Shown here: piece by piece, positions 10,858 through 22,404 of the stretch
Layout: every line of letters starts with the position of its first letter
How positions within the stretch are numbered: position 1 is the stretch's first letter
Assembly: GCA_002914845.1 (NCBI GenBank)
Contig: JXTC01000589.1
Location: forward strand, 7,867 to 71,866
Direction: 5' to 3'
DNA length: 64,000 nt
Origin: Trema orientale
Lineage: Eukaryota > Streptophyta > Magnoliopsida > Rosales > Cannabaceae
Program-made: the position numbers and the translations under genes
The notes under the pieces: model-generated
Told to the model about the DNA's origin: nothing
What the model saw: the letters and a program-made list of their open reading frames with translations, nothing else
The model's database searches: none

Positions 10858-12815
10858 CTTGCACGGGAGTGTGTGAGTATAATTCATAATTACACATTCT
10901 AACTAACATATGTGTGAAGTTTTGATTCTACAAATTTATTTTTATGTATGTATATATAGATTTTTTCTATTATGTTACTTGTTTATGGATATGGTTAGTA
11001 TATACTTATTATAAAAAAAATCTGATTTAGTCAAAAGGGAGAAACGAGAAGTTTTCCATAACTTTATGAAACCTAGTATTAGGTTAATACATTAGGTTAA
11101 AAAAAGGTAATAAATGATTAAATAAAAAAAATATTAGAAAGAGAACTTCATGTAAAAAAAAAAAACCTAAGACAAAAACCTATATATTTTATGCTCTCTC
11201 TCGAAAATACAATTAAGTCTCCTCCTAAATTTCTCTCTACCTCTCTTTCTCTCATAGTTGCTGAGAGTATTTGTGATTTCAAGAGGTTTTTCGTAGTTTT
11301 CTTCAATTTTCAAGAAGAAAGTAAACATTTAAAAATACTCTTTTCTCTGAGTTTATTATTTTTACTGTTGTTAGATCAGAATTCAACCTATGATATCTAG
11401 GGCTAGAATTTTTTTTAAAACCTGAAATTTTTGTGAGATGTTATATTATATGTCTATATGATTCCTGTAAATTTTACGTTCGCATCTTAATGTTATAATT
11501 TATATAATATTTAAATATATGCTTGTCGTTACTTAAGAAATCCTGACAGACAGACTTGATCGAATTTGTTCTATAATTTCAGAGGGCAAACGATTTATAT
11601 TTACGGTAAAATTTTAAGAACTTGTTTATTTATATGTTACGTTATATTTTGAAAATTTGTATGATCATAGGGGTTTATTTTTATTCGTTATTATCTGATA
11701 GATTTGATGTTCCTATTTGTTATTGTTCAAACACAATGCTATTGATATTTTTTCGATTTGAAATTTTTATTAGACATTTTTAAATGTGTGATTAGATTCT
11801 CAATATATTTTTATGATTTTTAGAAATTTCTAAAATTGAATATGACTTTCGTAATCTTTATTATTTTGCTAATTTTGGTACTGATATGAATTCTGATGTA
11901 GAATTGTATGAATTTAAAGTACTATCTAGTGGTCTATTTTGGAATCTATAATTTTTGTGCATGTTTTATTGTGTTAAATATACTTTCATAAAGTTTCAGA
12001 TTATTTTGATTTAAGAAAAAAATCTATAAAATTCTATCATTGTATACTGATTTCAATTTAATAGTTTTACTGGGTTACAAGATTTAGATTCAAAATTATG
12101 AAAAACGTACTAAATCTTTTTCATAAATTCTAATAATTGTTCTTGATCTTTATTTATATCTCTTAACGAGCAATGCAAATTTTTTTGGATAAACATAATT
12201 ATATATTGGAATCTAAAATTATTTAAGTATGCCTAGTCTACTGAATGTTTAGAAATTTAGTTTTGTTGTGAAAATTATTATATTATTTTATGTTGTGGAT
12301 ATTTTCAAATATATAAAATATGTTTATTAAGAGCAATGATGGCATGTGTTAATATTTTTTTTAATGAATATTTTTGCATAAATAATAATAATAAAAAGGA
12401 TAAAGAAGAGGCACGTAGTTTAAACGAGGTTGGTTATGTGGTATTTCACTACAAAGTTTCTCAAAGGACTTGAGGTAAGTAAATCTCACTTTACGTGTTT
12501 ATGTGTAAATTTATGTTGAGTACCGCATTGCTCTATACCCAGCGTCGCGGCGCTTCCACGTGCTCTGTACAGCATAAGCCAAATTTGACCTAGCCGCTAA
12601 GGGGGATATAAATAGATCCTTTAGGGATCCGGGAAAGGGGGTTGGAGAATATTTTTAGAGGGGCTCTTGACAGTTGCTATCTTGGACAAAGGGAGATGAA
12701 GAATACCATGTGAAAAAATTCTCATCCAACCAAAAAGAGTTTTTCTTTCTCATCTCTTCCTTCTATGATGTTGTTGTTATTTATGTTGTTTTTATTCTTT
12801 TCCATTATGAATTAA
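10858..12815. other. Intergenic, very AT-rich, no gene recognised
   Basis: Long T-rich stretch without an open frame of interest. The last ~250 bp (12540-12815) are less AT-rich and include a GGGGGATATAAATAGATCC phrase that might be part of the copia derivative's 3' side, but no LTR match to 14608-14770 was seen. Confidence 0.4.
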
Positions 12816-14106
12816 TCATATATCGGCTGGGACTTGATTAGTTTCAACCCGTAATTTTAATCCTTCCTCAATTGGTGTACTTACTGGTTGACATGCTCAC
12901 ATCCCAGTTTCTTCCAAAAGATCCAAAGCATATTTTCTTTGAGACAAGAAAATACCTTCCTGAGATCGTGATACTTCAATTCCCAAAAAATACTTTAANA
13001 ATAAGTGCGGTAATATTACCATTTTTCTTCTTCAGGAACAGAGTGTGATCTGAATTACTCTGATGATAACCGAATGCTACCATAGATTTTGTGAATCTTC
13101 CAAACCAGGCCCTGGGAGATTGCTTCAGACCATACAATGATTTCTTCAATTTACACACCTTCTGTCTTTGCTTTTCTGTCACCATGCATCCTGGGGGTAG
13201 ATCCATGTATACTTCTTCAGATAATTCACCATGCAAAAAAGCATTCTTCACATCAAACTGCTGTAGTGGCCATCCGAAATTTGCTGCTAAGGACAACAAG
13301 ACTCGGACTGTATTAATTTTTGCTACAGGTGCAAAAGTGTCGGTGTAGTCAATTCCATGAGTCTGGGTATATCCCTTTGCCACCAATCTTACTTTGAAGC
13401 GTTCAATCGTACCATCGGCTTTGTATTTTACAGAAAAAATCCATCGACACCCAACTGTTTTTTTTCCTGTAGGAAGATCTACGAGCTTCCATGTCTGGTT
13501 TTTTTGTAAGGAGGCCATCTCTTCATTAATTGCGGCTTTCCACCTTGGGTCAGTTAAGGCTTCCTGCACACTGTTAGGAATAGATACAGTAGATAATTGA
13601 TTTACAAATGATTGATTTGTTTTTGACAATTGATGTTTTGACACATAATGGCTCATGGGATATCTTACTTTACTAGACAACTCAGGTTCATAAGTTGGTT
13701 TTGGAATACCTCTTGTATGGCGTTGTGGTAACTGTCTCCTAGATGACTCAGGTACTGTACAAGGAGTATCATCAGCTAACGATTGGTTTGGTATATTACT
13801 CGGGAGAGACTGCAGCTCGACTTCTGGAGTTTCTGAAGTTTCCTGATTTTCTGAATATTTTTTACCACTTATATCCAAATTTTGACCACTCGTATCTAAG
13901 TCACCTTTATCAGATATTTCCGCCACATCAACTCTTATCTCCTCCGTATCTGTCATAAGATTGTATTCAAAGGTTGCAAAGGGGGAGGCTCGACTGGTTC
14001 GTTGCAGCGGCTGGAGACACTCGGTCACGGAGGCTCGACTGGTTCGTCGCAGTGGCTGGCAGGGGATCGGCAGGCTCGACTGGTTCGTTGCAGCGGCTGG
14101 AGACAC
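12816..14106 (-). pseudogene. Ty1/copia reverse transcriptase remnant
   Basis: The minus strand reads from a minisatellite-encoded N-terminus into typical copia polyprotein sequence. It has the pre-RT motif (EALTDPRWKAAINEEMASL), the RT start (GCRWIFSVKYKADGTIERFK, VRLVAKGYTQ, DTFAPVAKINTVR) and LYGLKQSPRAWF. Near the N at 12999 the frame jumps to YFLGIEVSRSQEGIF, skipping the part that should hold the YVDD catalytic motif. A TGA then interrupts the frame and the remnant ends at a stop at 12816. gag, protease, integrase and RNase H are missing. It cannot encode an active enzyme. Confidence 0.9.
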
Positions 14107-14225
14107 TCGGTCATGGAGGCTCGACTGGTTCGTCGCAGCGGCTGGCAGGGAATCAGCAGGCGTGCGATCTGGGATCGGCAGGCAGCGACGACGAGCAGGG
14201 GATCGGCAGGCAGCGACGGGGACAC
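13986..14225. repeat. GC-rich minisatellite inside the copia derivative
   Basis: The core GGCTCGACTGGTTCGT followed by GCAG(C/T)GGCTGG occurs four times, starting at 13987, 14032, 14073 and 14118. The 45/41/45-bp spacing means two 86-bp units, each with two cores. A GATCGGCAGGCAGCGACG phrase repeats after them. GC content is far above the surroundings. On the minus strand the array is open and in frame with the copia fragment. Confidence 0.85.
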
Positions 14226-14592
14226 GACGAGCAGAGGTGCGAATCCTCCCCTTTTTCAGATTGATTTTTCGGTGTTTGTTTTAGAGTTTTGGGTGATTTA
14301 AATCTGGGTTTTGGTCTGGTTGTGGTGTGAAGGCAGGGTACAATGGAAGTGGTTGTGTGTGGTGGGGCGTGTGCAGGCTCGGAGCTGAGCTGGGAATGGA
14401 GAAAAAAGGCGGCTGGTGGTCTGCTCTGCTGCGTTTTTGGAGTTTATTTTGCAGCTGGTGTTTCCAACGGGGTTGAGTGCCAGCGAGCAATTGGTGTCAC
14501 GGTGGTCTGAGTTGAGCAAGAGTGTTGTTTGGTTCAGGTATGGTGATTTGAGAATTCTGGGTTTGAAAATTTTCTGAATGAGGAACTTCAAA

Positions 14593-14770
14593 CCCGCTCT
14601 GATACCATGTAAAAATGGTTTTTTTATCTTGTCTATTGATTCTAAAACGATTACAATTTATAGAACTAATTGTTATCTTCTAACTAATTACAAATATCTC
14701 CTAATTTATTACAAATATCTAATTGTAATATTTTGTAATTAATTTGATTGATATACAGAATATTTCAACA
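14593..14770 (-). mobile_element. 5' LTR and primer-binding site of the copia derivative
   Basis: On the minus strand a 163-bp LTR runs from 14770 (TGTTGAAATATTCTG) to 14608 (TTTTTACA). It is followed at once by TGGTATCAGAGCGGG (14607-14593), the standard initiator-tRNA-Met primer-binding site of plant copia elements. About 370 bp of untranslated leader separates it from the minisatellite. No matching 3' LTR was found to the left, so the element is truncated. Confidence 0.8.
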
Positions 14771-14999
14771 GTTTATTATATATATGACTTATTTTTAATG
14801 GTTTAACTCCACTAGTTATATCTATTTCTTTCATATTAATTATACTTTCCTGCTCAATTCACGTAATATGTTTATGTATTTCTAATAAATGTAGGAAATT
14901 TTTATAGTTTTTATTTATAATAAAATTTCTTCTAGTTTCTTTATCTTTTACATAAAATTTCCGTTAATTTTCATCATTTTTTCCAAAAATTTCACCAGT
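14771..14999. other. Flank of the copia derivative
   Basis: AT-rich DNA without recognised features. Confidence 0.4.
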
Positions 15000-15215
15000 A
15001 TTTTATTTTTTTTGGAGTACTAATATTTCTGCCAACATCAATATTTTTGTCATTTATTGCCATTAACAAAGTCAAAATGCACAAAATATACACGTGAAAC
15101 GCACATGATCAGATTGCAAGAGTATATGATTTAACAAAAAATATTGTTCTTACAATAAGCGAGAAGCGAAGAACCCAAAAATCAAAATAAAAAACAAACC
15201 TTAGATTTCGATTTT
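15000..15215 (+). repeat. Repeat copy downstream of mtKAS (pairs with 21185-21965)
   Basis: Shares an ordered set of phrases with the segment upstream of mtKAS: GCCAACATCAATA-like, ATACACGTGAAA, CGCACATGATCA, TTGTTCTTACAATAAGCGAG and GAAGCGAAGAA. Both copies have the same orientation and are about 6.2 kb apart, so they bracket the gene. Confidence 0.65.
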
Positions 15216-15486
15216 TAATAGCAAAAAAAACTAAAATAAAATATTTTTAATTATTTAAGGGTCAACATAGAAAAATTTAGAGATCAAGAGTCACAAAGAA
15301 AGCAAAATGCAATCTTTTACACTATCCCGTCTCACTTATCTCATTTGTTTGACGACTTTTTAAGCTACAAGCAGCTGCAGTTTCGGTATCAATAGTGTTC
15401 CCATTTGGAGAAAAATCATTTCATTGGTAGTGAACGTCTTAAGCCTGGAGTATGAAGCATGATAATTCATGAAACAAGTGATTTGT

Positions 15487-18400
15487 CTAAGGAGCAGACA
15501 TGAAGAGCAGGGATGCATTTGTTCCTCCAAACCCAAAAGAATTTGACAATGCTGCTCTTATTGGCATCTTTTTTGAAGCTTTTATAGGCAAAAAGGCATC
15601 GTCGAATACTGGATCTGGTTCGTTTAGATTAAGTGTTAATGGTGCCATTCCCTGCAATATAACAGAAGACAGCTATTTAGCAATCATTTGCATCTCTATA
15701 TAGAGGGTACTTTTGTGGACCAGGTTTGCATATAACTTGGAAATATAAACGAAAAGCCACCCAACAAAAGACAAAGCTAAAATGAAATTGCTTACATCAT
15801 ATATTGCCAAAATTGCAAAAATTGCTTCAACCGCTCCACTTGCTCCAAGGAGATGGCCAGTGGCTCCCTAAAGTTTATTATAGTTGCACCAAAAGGGAAA
15901 AAAAAATGACGATACAATTACAACATTCAATTCATTATCATATATCTGTCCTCTTGGCTGAAAATTTATTATCATATGTCTGTCCTCTTGGTTGAAAAGT
16001 AGTGCTAAGTCCACTCTCTCACTCTCTTTTAAGCTCTCATGTCTCACTGTTTGATATGTGGTTAGGATAGTACAAAAAATAGTGTAGCTAGTATTCATTT
16101 TTAGCATTTACATATCAAGTAGGGAGACTGGGATAGTGCAAAAGAGAGTATAAAATTAAAAGGAGTACGGCTAGCATTCTTTTTTGTGGAAACATCATTT
16201 TTGGAGCTTCTTTGTGATTTCTGAGAATGTAGTGTTCACAAATGCCTACGTTTACCTTTGTGGAGGACAAAGCCAAAGCACTTGATGTTGCATGGTCCGA
16301 GAAGATACTTTTGATGGCATTAGCTTCTGCTGCATCACCTGAATATAACATTGCCACACAGTTTTAGCACATATCCTCAAATCTAAAGTAAACCATCTTA
16401 TGAATATGAAGAGAGGAACAATATACTTGGAAGGTGTAGATAATTTACCCAGAGGTGTTGATGTAGCATGTGCATTTATGTAATCCACTTGTGTGGAATG
16501 AAGACCAGACTGCAAACAAAAGAACAATACTACGATAAACCAGAATTATCTCCACATCCATTCAGGACGCCTAGCTATCGAATAGAAAGGGTACTGCTGT
16601 GAACAGGAACCAACCACGATTACCACAATTACGATGATTATGGTAAAAAAATGGAAGGCCTAGAATATAGCAACAATAACATCAATAGAGACACAAGAAT
16701 CCAAATGGTTTGGCCATTTCCATGAATCGACAACTGAAGACTTCGACAAGAAATTTTCACTAACAAGCACCAAGCTTGCTAGAGTGCAAGACGCACATGG
16801 CGCAATATTAGCCACATCTAACACAGGGCATAACAGAAATTGCATTCGCATACGGGTTTATGCCTGCAATTAGTATGACCTTGCATCCAATGTATTTTCT
16901 CCTTGACAAGCACTTACTTTCCCCTTTTGCAATCAACATCATTGCCGAAGTCGCTTGTAGGTATAGCTATTCTTTTTCGGACGTACATTGCGCAAACTAG
17001 GATGCATATGTGTCATCAGTGTTGCAGAAAAGTAGGAGAACTCGTCCCAAAAATCATGAAGCTGGTAGATTAATATCCATTCTTCCTTGGATATTCTTTG
17101 TAGCATTAAGCCAGAGAAATGTACATGGATGTGAACACATTCTAAAAGCTAGAGAAACTAAGGACTAATAATAGCCAAAATCATCAAGCCCTTACCTGCT
17201 TTAAGGCACGCGTCATCGCTAGAATAGCGCCTTTTCCATCAACATGCGGTTGAGTAATATGATAGGCATCACCTACGTACATAAGAACAAAAATACTCGA
17301 TTCAAAGTCCAACAGATCGTTATTTTCAGGGGAGAAATTCCACAATTTGTTATCTTCAGAAAAAACAACCTGCTGTCCCGTAACCGCGAAGCTCAGCATA
17401 GATTTTTGCTCCTCGTCTTTTCGCATGCTCAAGTTCCTTTATCATCAATGTATACAGAAGTTTATATAAGTAAGACACACTTATTAAGGATGTGAAAAAA
17501 ATAGGAAAGGTTTCATGTTAAACATTGAAGTAAGTACATGTCTCAACTCACCTCCAACACCAAGACACCACAACCTTCACCTATCCTGAGTTTAAAAAGA
17601 AAAAAAATAACCAAAAAGAAGGACACCTCACGCCTATGAAGACTTCAAAGAGTTGGATACTTGCACAAAACCATCTCTCGAGCAGTCAAACGGCCGTGAA
17701 GCTTCTTGAGGGGCAGAATTGTACTTCGTAGTCAAAGCCCTTGATCTGGAAATTTAGAAGCATATTCGACAACCAAAAAAATGTAGATATTAAATTTCAC
17801 TAAATCGAGAGCTTGGTATGATACATTTTTTTTTTAAATATGAGAACTTGGTACGTATGACATAATAAAGTAATACCTACAAAATCCAGCTATAGTTAAC
17901 GCATCAATGCTGGCCTCAGTGCCTCCAGCCACCATAACATCTGAGTCTCCAAACTGAATCATCCTTGCAGCATCACCAATAGAATGTGCACCAGTAGCAC
18001 AAGCTGTCACAACCGCATGATTTGGTCCCTAAGACAAGATCACACATCTTTTGTGAGAAAAATACTAAAACAGATCCTCTTCACGCTACATATGGAATTC
18101 ATCGCTACAAGAATCGAAGAACTCATAATGGTGATGGAAACTCATCATTTTTAAGCTGCTTTGTAGGTTAGTCAGTTGTTCCCTTGAGATTTGAGCTCTC
18201 TAGCATCTAATTTTTGTAAGTTATAACTCTCCTTTTTTTATTTTTGCTCTATGTTTAGGAAAGAAATAGTATGTACCTGAAATCCATACTTCATGCTCAC
18301 ATGAGCAGATGCCATATTGATTGATATCCGCGGACCAAGAAAAGGACTAATTCGACGTGTACGCTGTAGAAGTAAAAGAAATTTCAGGAATCCAAATTTA

Positions 18401-20203
18401 AGCATTGCTAACTTTGGAAAAATAAATACACATACAGGTAGCATGTTGGAGGAAGACCATTAAAAAGAGAGTGATCTGAAAACTGCATTAGTACTCCAAC
18501 ATGGTAGAAATTGAAACGTAACCTTCTCGCAAATCAATTGGGCTGCCTCTAGTACGTCACTCATGCTTCCAATTCCCCCACCAATTGAGACTCCCTGGTT
18601 TTCTTCAAGTTCAAAATAGGAGATACCCAAAAAAAAAAAAAAAAAAAATAGAAAAGAAATAGACGCCTAATTTTAGCTCCATACAAAAATATGCCTCACC
18701 GTTCTTTCCTTGTGTTCCTGCTCAGAAGGTACCCAATTTGCATCTTTCATCGCTTCGTCAGCAGCGCACAAAGCATATCCGATAAACCTTGAGATTGATT
18801 TTTGGTCCTGAGATTAATCATCTCTATAAATGACACAAGATAAGAGATAATACAAAGGTGATAAGCTTCTATATATGACTCAGTAAACAGAGAGACAAAA
18901 TAAAGTGCTAAAAGAAAAAAGAAGACTCCCAAGTTAATTTTTATAATGCAAATAGAGCATTTACATGTGACAAACTGCAGATCGAGTTACAAATAGAAAG
19001 GCCAAAAGTAACATACACCATATGGTAACCAAAACCCAAATTTTATTGGCAAGATTATATTGAAATATCATGTTCAAGGCACTAATTGAATTGTCAAAGA
19101 CATACACATTCATAGCCCGGACTGATCAGCAAAATAATAACGATTTTCTATGCAAACCTTCTACAAAAAATAAATAAATAAATAAACCTTGTTGATATCA
19201 CAGTAGAGTTTTGTCTCTGATCTTTGTAAACATGCTTATATGATACCATAGTAATGCTCAAACAAGACCACATTTTAATGTCGTTGCTCAATAGCATTAG
19301 CATTTGCAGAGACCAAGTAGTCTGAATTATAAATGTGATATTTCCTGAAAATATTATCAAACATACGCTTAAGAACCTCAATCAAGTCAGAGTTCCAAAG
19401 AGTTAAGACTAAGTCATCAATATAAGGCAGAAAAGTAAAAAAGGCAACAAATTAATGAAGAAAAATAATTAATCATTGAAAGCTCCATATATGTAGTTCA
19501 TTATCTTAAATTTTCCCTGTCTGCAATAGTTCATTATGTTTAATCCACTAAACCGAAAACCGATAATGTTCCCTATGGTAACACCCCAGTTTTCTTCCCA
19601 AGCAATCACCACAACCAAAACATTAACAACAAATTATCAGCAATGAATTATATACACGAAAGTGAGTTACATATGGGAAGCATTTTACGTTAGAATTAAG
19701 CCAAAAGTCCTCATTGAACTGGCCAGGTTTGGTTCCACAAGGGACTATTGCAGCAACTTTGGATGTTAGCTGTTCATAAGTGTGCAACTGGGTTTCTTTA
19801 TCAAAGCTACTCATCTTAAGATCATCAGGGGATAAAGCTCTAATCCCAGATTCTCCTTTAACTAGACGAGTCCACGTGGTCTCTACCCCACAACCCAACG
19901 GAGTCACCATACCCAAACCTGAGAAGTACAATGCCCAAAAATCAAATATCAAAACAAACCCATCAAAATTATTCAATCAAAGTATTTGTATATACATACA
20001 CTTATAATATATATATATATATATATGTGTGTGTGCGTGCGTATAGAGAGACGAGTACCAGTGACGACCACTCTTCGAGAGTGAACAACTGATAAGGCAT
20101 CAAGAGCTCCATTTGCAGCAGAAGAAGAAGAGTAAGAGTTGTAAGAGAATGAGAAAGAAATGCGGGGAATAAAGAGGAAGGTACGGCGAGCAGGGCAAAA
20201 CAT
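15487..20203 (-). CDS. mtKAS: Mitochondrial 3-oxoacyl-[ACP] synthase (beta-ketoacyl-ACP synthase)
   Basis: Condensing enzyme of mitochondrial type II fatty acid synthesis: it extends acyl-ACP with malonyl-ACP, supplying octanoyl-ACP for lipoate and longer acyl chains. Coding exons: 20203-20059, 19918-19689, 18807-18700, 18594-18523, 18363-18277, 18028-17877, 17745-17665, 17585-17552, 17436-17370, 17272-17196, 16509-16449, 16338-16256, 15867-15796, 15651-15487. The product is 477 aa, close to the ~460-aa Arabidopsis enzyme. Residues 1-40 are rich in Ser and Arg, as expected of a mitochondrial presequence. Then come GLGMVTPLG (49 on), active-site Cys224 in [14 protein letters not shown], His365 in NAHATSTP, Lys399 in SSTKGATG, His404, and the C-terminal [14 protein letters not shown]. 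Intron 7 (17664-17586) is GC-AG; all others are GT-AG. The assembly gap begins 37 bp upstream of the ATG and hides the promoter. Family and completeness are clear; the N-terminal start is the first ATG in frame. Confidence 0.95.
17586..17664 (-). other. GC-AG intron of mtKAS
   Basis: The 79-bp intron starts GCAAGT and ends ...TTTTTAAACTCAG. Joining GT (17665) to G (17585) restores Val and the conserved DGFVIGEG motif. The nearby GT alternative (GTATCC, 4 bp further) would shift the frame. GCAAGT is the consensus for GC donors. Confidence 0.85.
19983..20045. repeat. (AT)n/(GT)n microsatellite in mtKAS intron 1
   Basis: An AT run at 20007-20026 passes into TGTGTGTGCGTGCG, just inside the intron after the first coding exon. 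Confidence 0.8.
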
Positions 20204-20240
20204 AGCTAACTAAACTAAGCTTCAACAATGGCTTCTGAAA

Positions 20241-20846
20241 NNNNNNNNNNNNNNNNNNNNNNNNNNNNNNNNNNNNNNNNNNNNNNNNNNNNNNNNNNNN
20301 NNNNNNNNNNNNNNNNNNNNNNNNNNNNNNNNNNNNNNNNNNNNNNNNNNNNNNNNNNNNNNNNNNNNNNNNNNNNNNNNNNNNNNNNNNNNNNNNNNNN
20401 NNNNNNNNNNNNNNNNNNNNNNNNNNNNNNNNNNNNNNNNNNNNNNNNNNNNNNNNNNNNNNNNNNNNNNNNNNNNNNNNNNNNNNNNNNNNNNNNNNNN
20501 NNNNNNNNNNNNNNNNNNNNNNNNNNNNNNNNNNNNNNNNNNNNNNNNNNNNNNNNNNNNNNNNNNNNNNNNNNNNNNNNNNNNNNNNNNNNNNNNNNNN
20601 NNNNNNNNNNNNNNNNNNNNNNNNNNNNNNNNNNNNNNNNNNNNNNNNNNNNNNNNNNNNNNNNNNNNNNNNNNNNNNNNNNNNNNNNNNNNNNNNNNNN
20701 NNNNNNNNNNNNNNNNNNNNNNNNNNNNNNNNNNNNNNNNNNNNNNNNNNNNNNNNNNNNNNNNNNNNNNNNNNNNNNNNNNNNNNNNNNNNNNNNNNNN
20801 NNNNNNNNNNNNNNNNNNNNNNNNNNNNNNNNNNNNNNNNNNNNNN
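20241..20846. other. Assembly gap (606 N)
   Basis: Run of N immediately upstream of mtKAS. It covers the expected core promoter and 5' UTR of that gene, so nothing can be said about them. Confidence 1.
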
Positions 20847-21184
20847 TAAGGCTAAAGATCTCACCTATTATCCCTCATCTTCAATATTATTGACGTGGTA
20901 TATTGTGATTCGTCCCAATTCAATTACTGAATTTACACTTTCACTAATAGATTTAATAATATTCAACAAATATTCACATAAGTTATTATTAAACACGTAG
21001 AATAACAAGTGGGATCCCAAGCATTATTTATACAAAAATGCTGAGCAAGGTTGATATAGCCAAGGAACCTAGCCCCTACTCATCGACCTTAGCTCCTAAG
21101 CTCCCAAATCTCATTTGGAGACCTGAATTAGTATTTGCTTGGTTACCAATTGGTCCTTGGATTATCTCATCGTGGCTATCTACT

Positions 21185-21965
21185 CCTTATTTTTTTAAAT
21201 TTTGGCAAGTAAATCTATGAAACTTTCAATATGTTGATGAAAATTCCCATTAATAGAGTCAAATTATGATATAATACACGTGAAAAGCACGTGATCATAT
21301 TTTAAGAATATATGGCTGACTTAAGAAGAAGAAAGGAAAAAAAAATGCATTTATGGCACAAGTGGTCCTGAACTATCCAACTTGTAGTAATTTGATCCTT
21401 AAAGTTTTAATTATGACAATTAAACTCCTTAATTTTTCAATTTGAAGCAAATTGGTTCCTGGACTGCTGTTAAATTTCTGATAAAAAACACATGTGAGAA
21501 GTATATTATAGCATCTAAAAGTATATTTAAGATAAACTGAATAAAAAGATCTAGAAAGAAGAAAATGTGTACTTTGCATTTTTAAAGGTTCTTGAAGCTA
21601 CAAATTTAGAGAAACTTTTTCTGTGTTTATTCAATTTTATGCTTAAAATTCTCAAATTACCTATCAAATATACATACAAATACTATCACGTGCTATGCAC
21701 GTGTGTTTTTTAATCATAATTTTAACAGTAGATTACAATTTAGATAGTTTAGGGATTAAATTGCTTTAAATTAGAAAATTTAGAGGCTTAATTGTCACAA
21801 TTATAATTTTGAGGACCAAATTGCCTTAAATTAGATAGTTCAGGGACCATTAGTGCCATTAACCGAAGAAAAAAAAAACAAAAATCTTGTTCTTCCAATA
21901 ATCGAGAAGCAAAGAATTGAGAAATAAAAATCAGATAAACCTACATTTCGAATACCATATAGTTA
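21185..21965 (+). repeat. Repeat copy upstream of mtKAS, split by a TIR element
   Basis: The left part (21185-21349) and right part (21863-21965) match 15000-15215 in the same order: ATACACGTGAAA, GCACGTGATCA, then TCTTGTTCTTCCAATAATCG and GAAGCAAAGAA. The TIR element at 21350-21862 sits between the two halves, so it inserted after the repeat was already in place. Confidence 0.65.
21350..21862. mobile_element. TIR element with >100-bp inverted arms
   Basis: The left end TTTATGGCACAAGTGGTCCT and the reverse complement of the right end TTAATGGCACTAATGGTCCC continue to match for over 100 bp (CTGAACTATC, TAATTTGATCCT/CAATTTGGTCCT, GACAATTAA). There is no coding sequence in the ~250-bp middle. 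This is a non-autonomous DNA transposon of the common plant GTCCCTGAACTA type; superfamily not assigned. Confidence 0.75.
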
Positions 21966-22404
21966 TATGAGGTAAATTACGAAAAAATATATATATATAT
22001 ATCCTGAAGTAAGACTTTTTTACATTTTTAACTATATTTTTTAGCTTGTACAAATTTATAACTCCATATTTAGAATCTCTACAAATTTCTACTTTATGTG
22101 TATAAATTTGGTAATTTATGCTGACTGTTTTAAGTTATTTTTAAGAAATTTTAAATGTTTATCAGAATAAATAAGATATCTTCAATTCGAATTATGTGTT
22201 TAGTATAGAATTTTATGATAAATATGGACACAAAGGGTAAATATTTACAGAGATTTTATGTGGAGGTATAATTTTATACATGTCAAAAGACATGGTTAAA
22301 ACTACAAAAGACCATACTTTTATGATATTTTTTACAGTTATCCCTAATTATATGTAATTAAAGAGATCCCTTTTTTATGCATATGTATGTGTATATATAT
22401 ATAT
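21966..22404. other. Intergenic, no gene recognised
   Basis: AT-rich with AT-dinucleotide runs near 21990 and 22390-22409. Confidence 0.45.

Noticed and set aside
13091-14301. Plus-strand frames opposite the copia fragment and minisatellite
   Set aside because: Antisense shadows; the minus-strand frame carries the conserved copia motifs.
16660-16851. 63-codon frame in the long mtKAS intron 10
   Set aside because: Intronic and without recognisable motif.
20228-20240. ATG in good plant context (AACAATGGC) on the plus strand, 25 bp from the mtKAS start, running into the N gap
   Set aside because: Only four codons precede the gap; no coding evidence. The long open frames across it on both strands are made of N.
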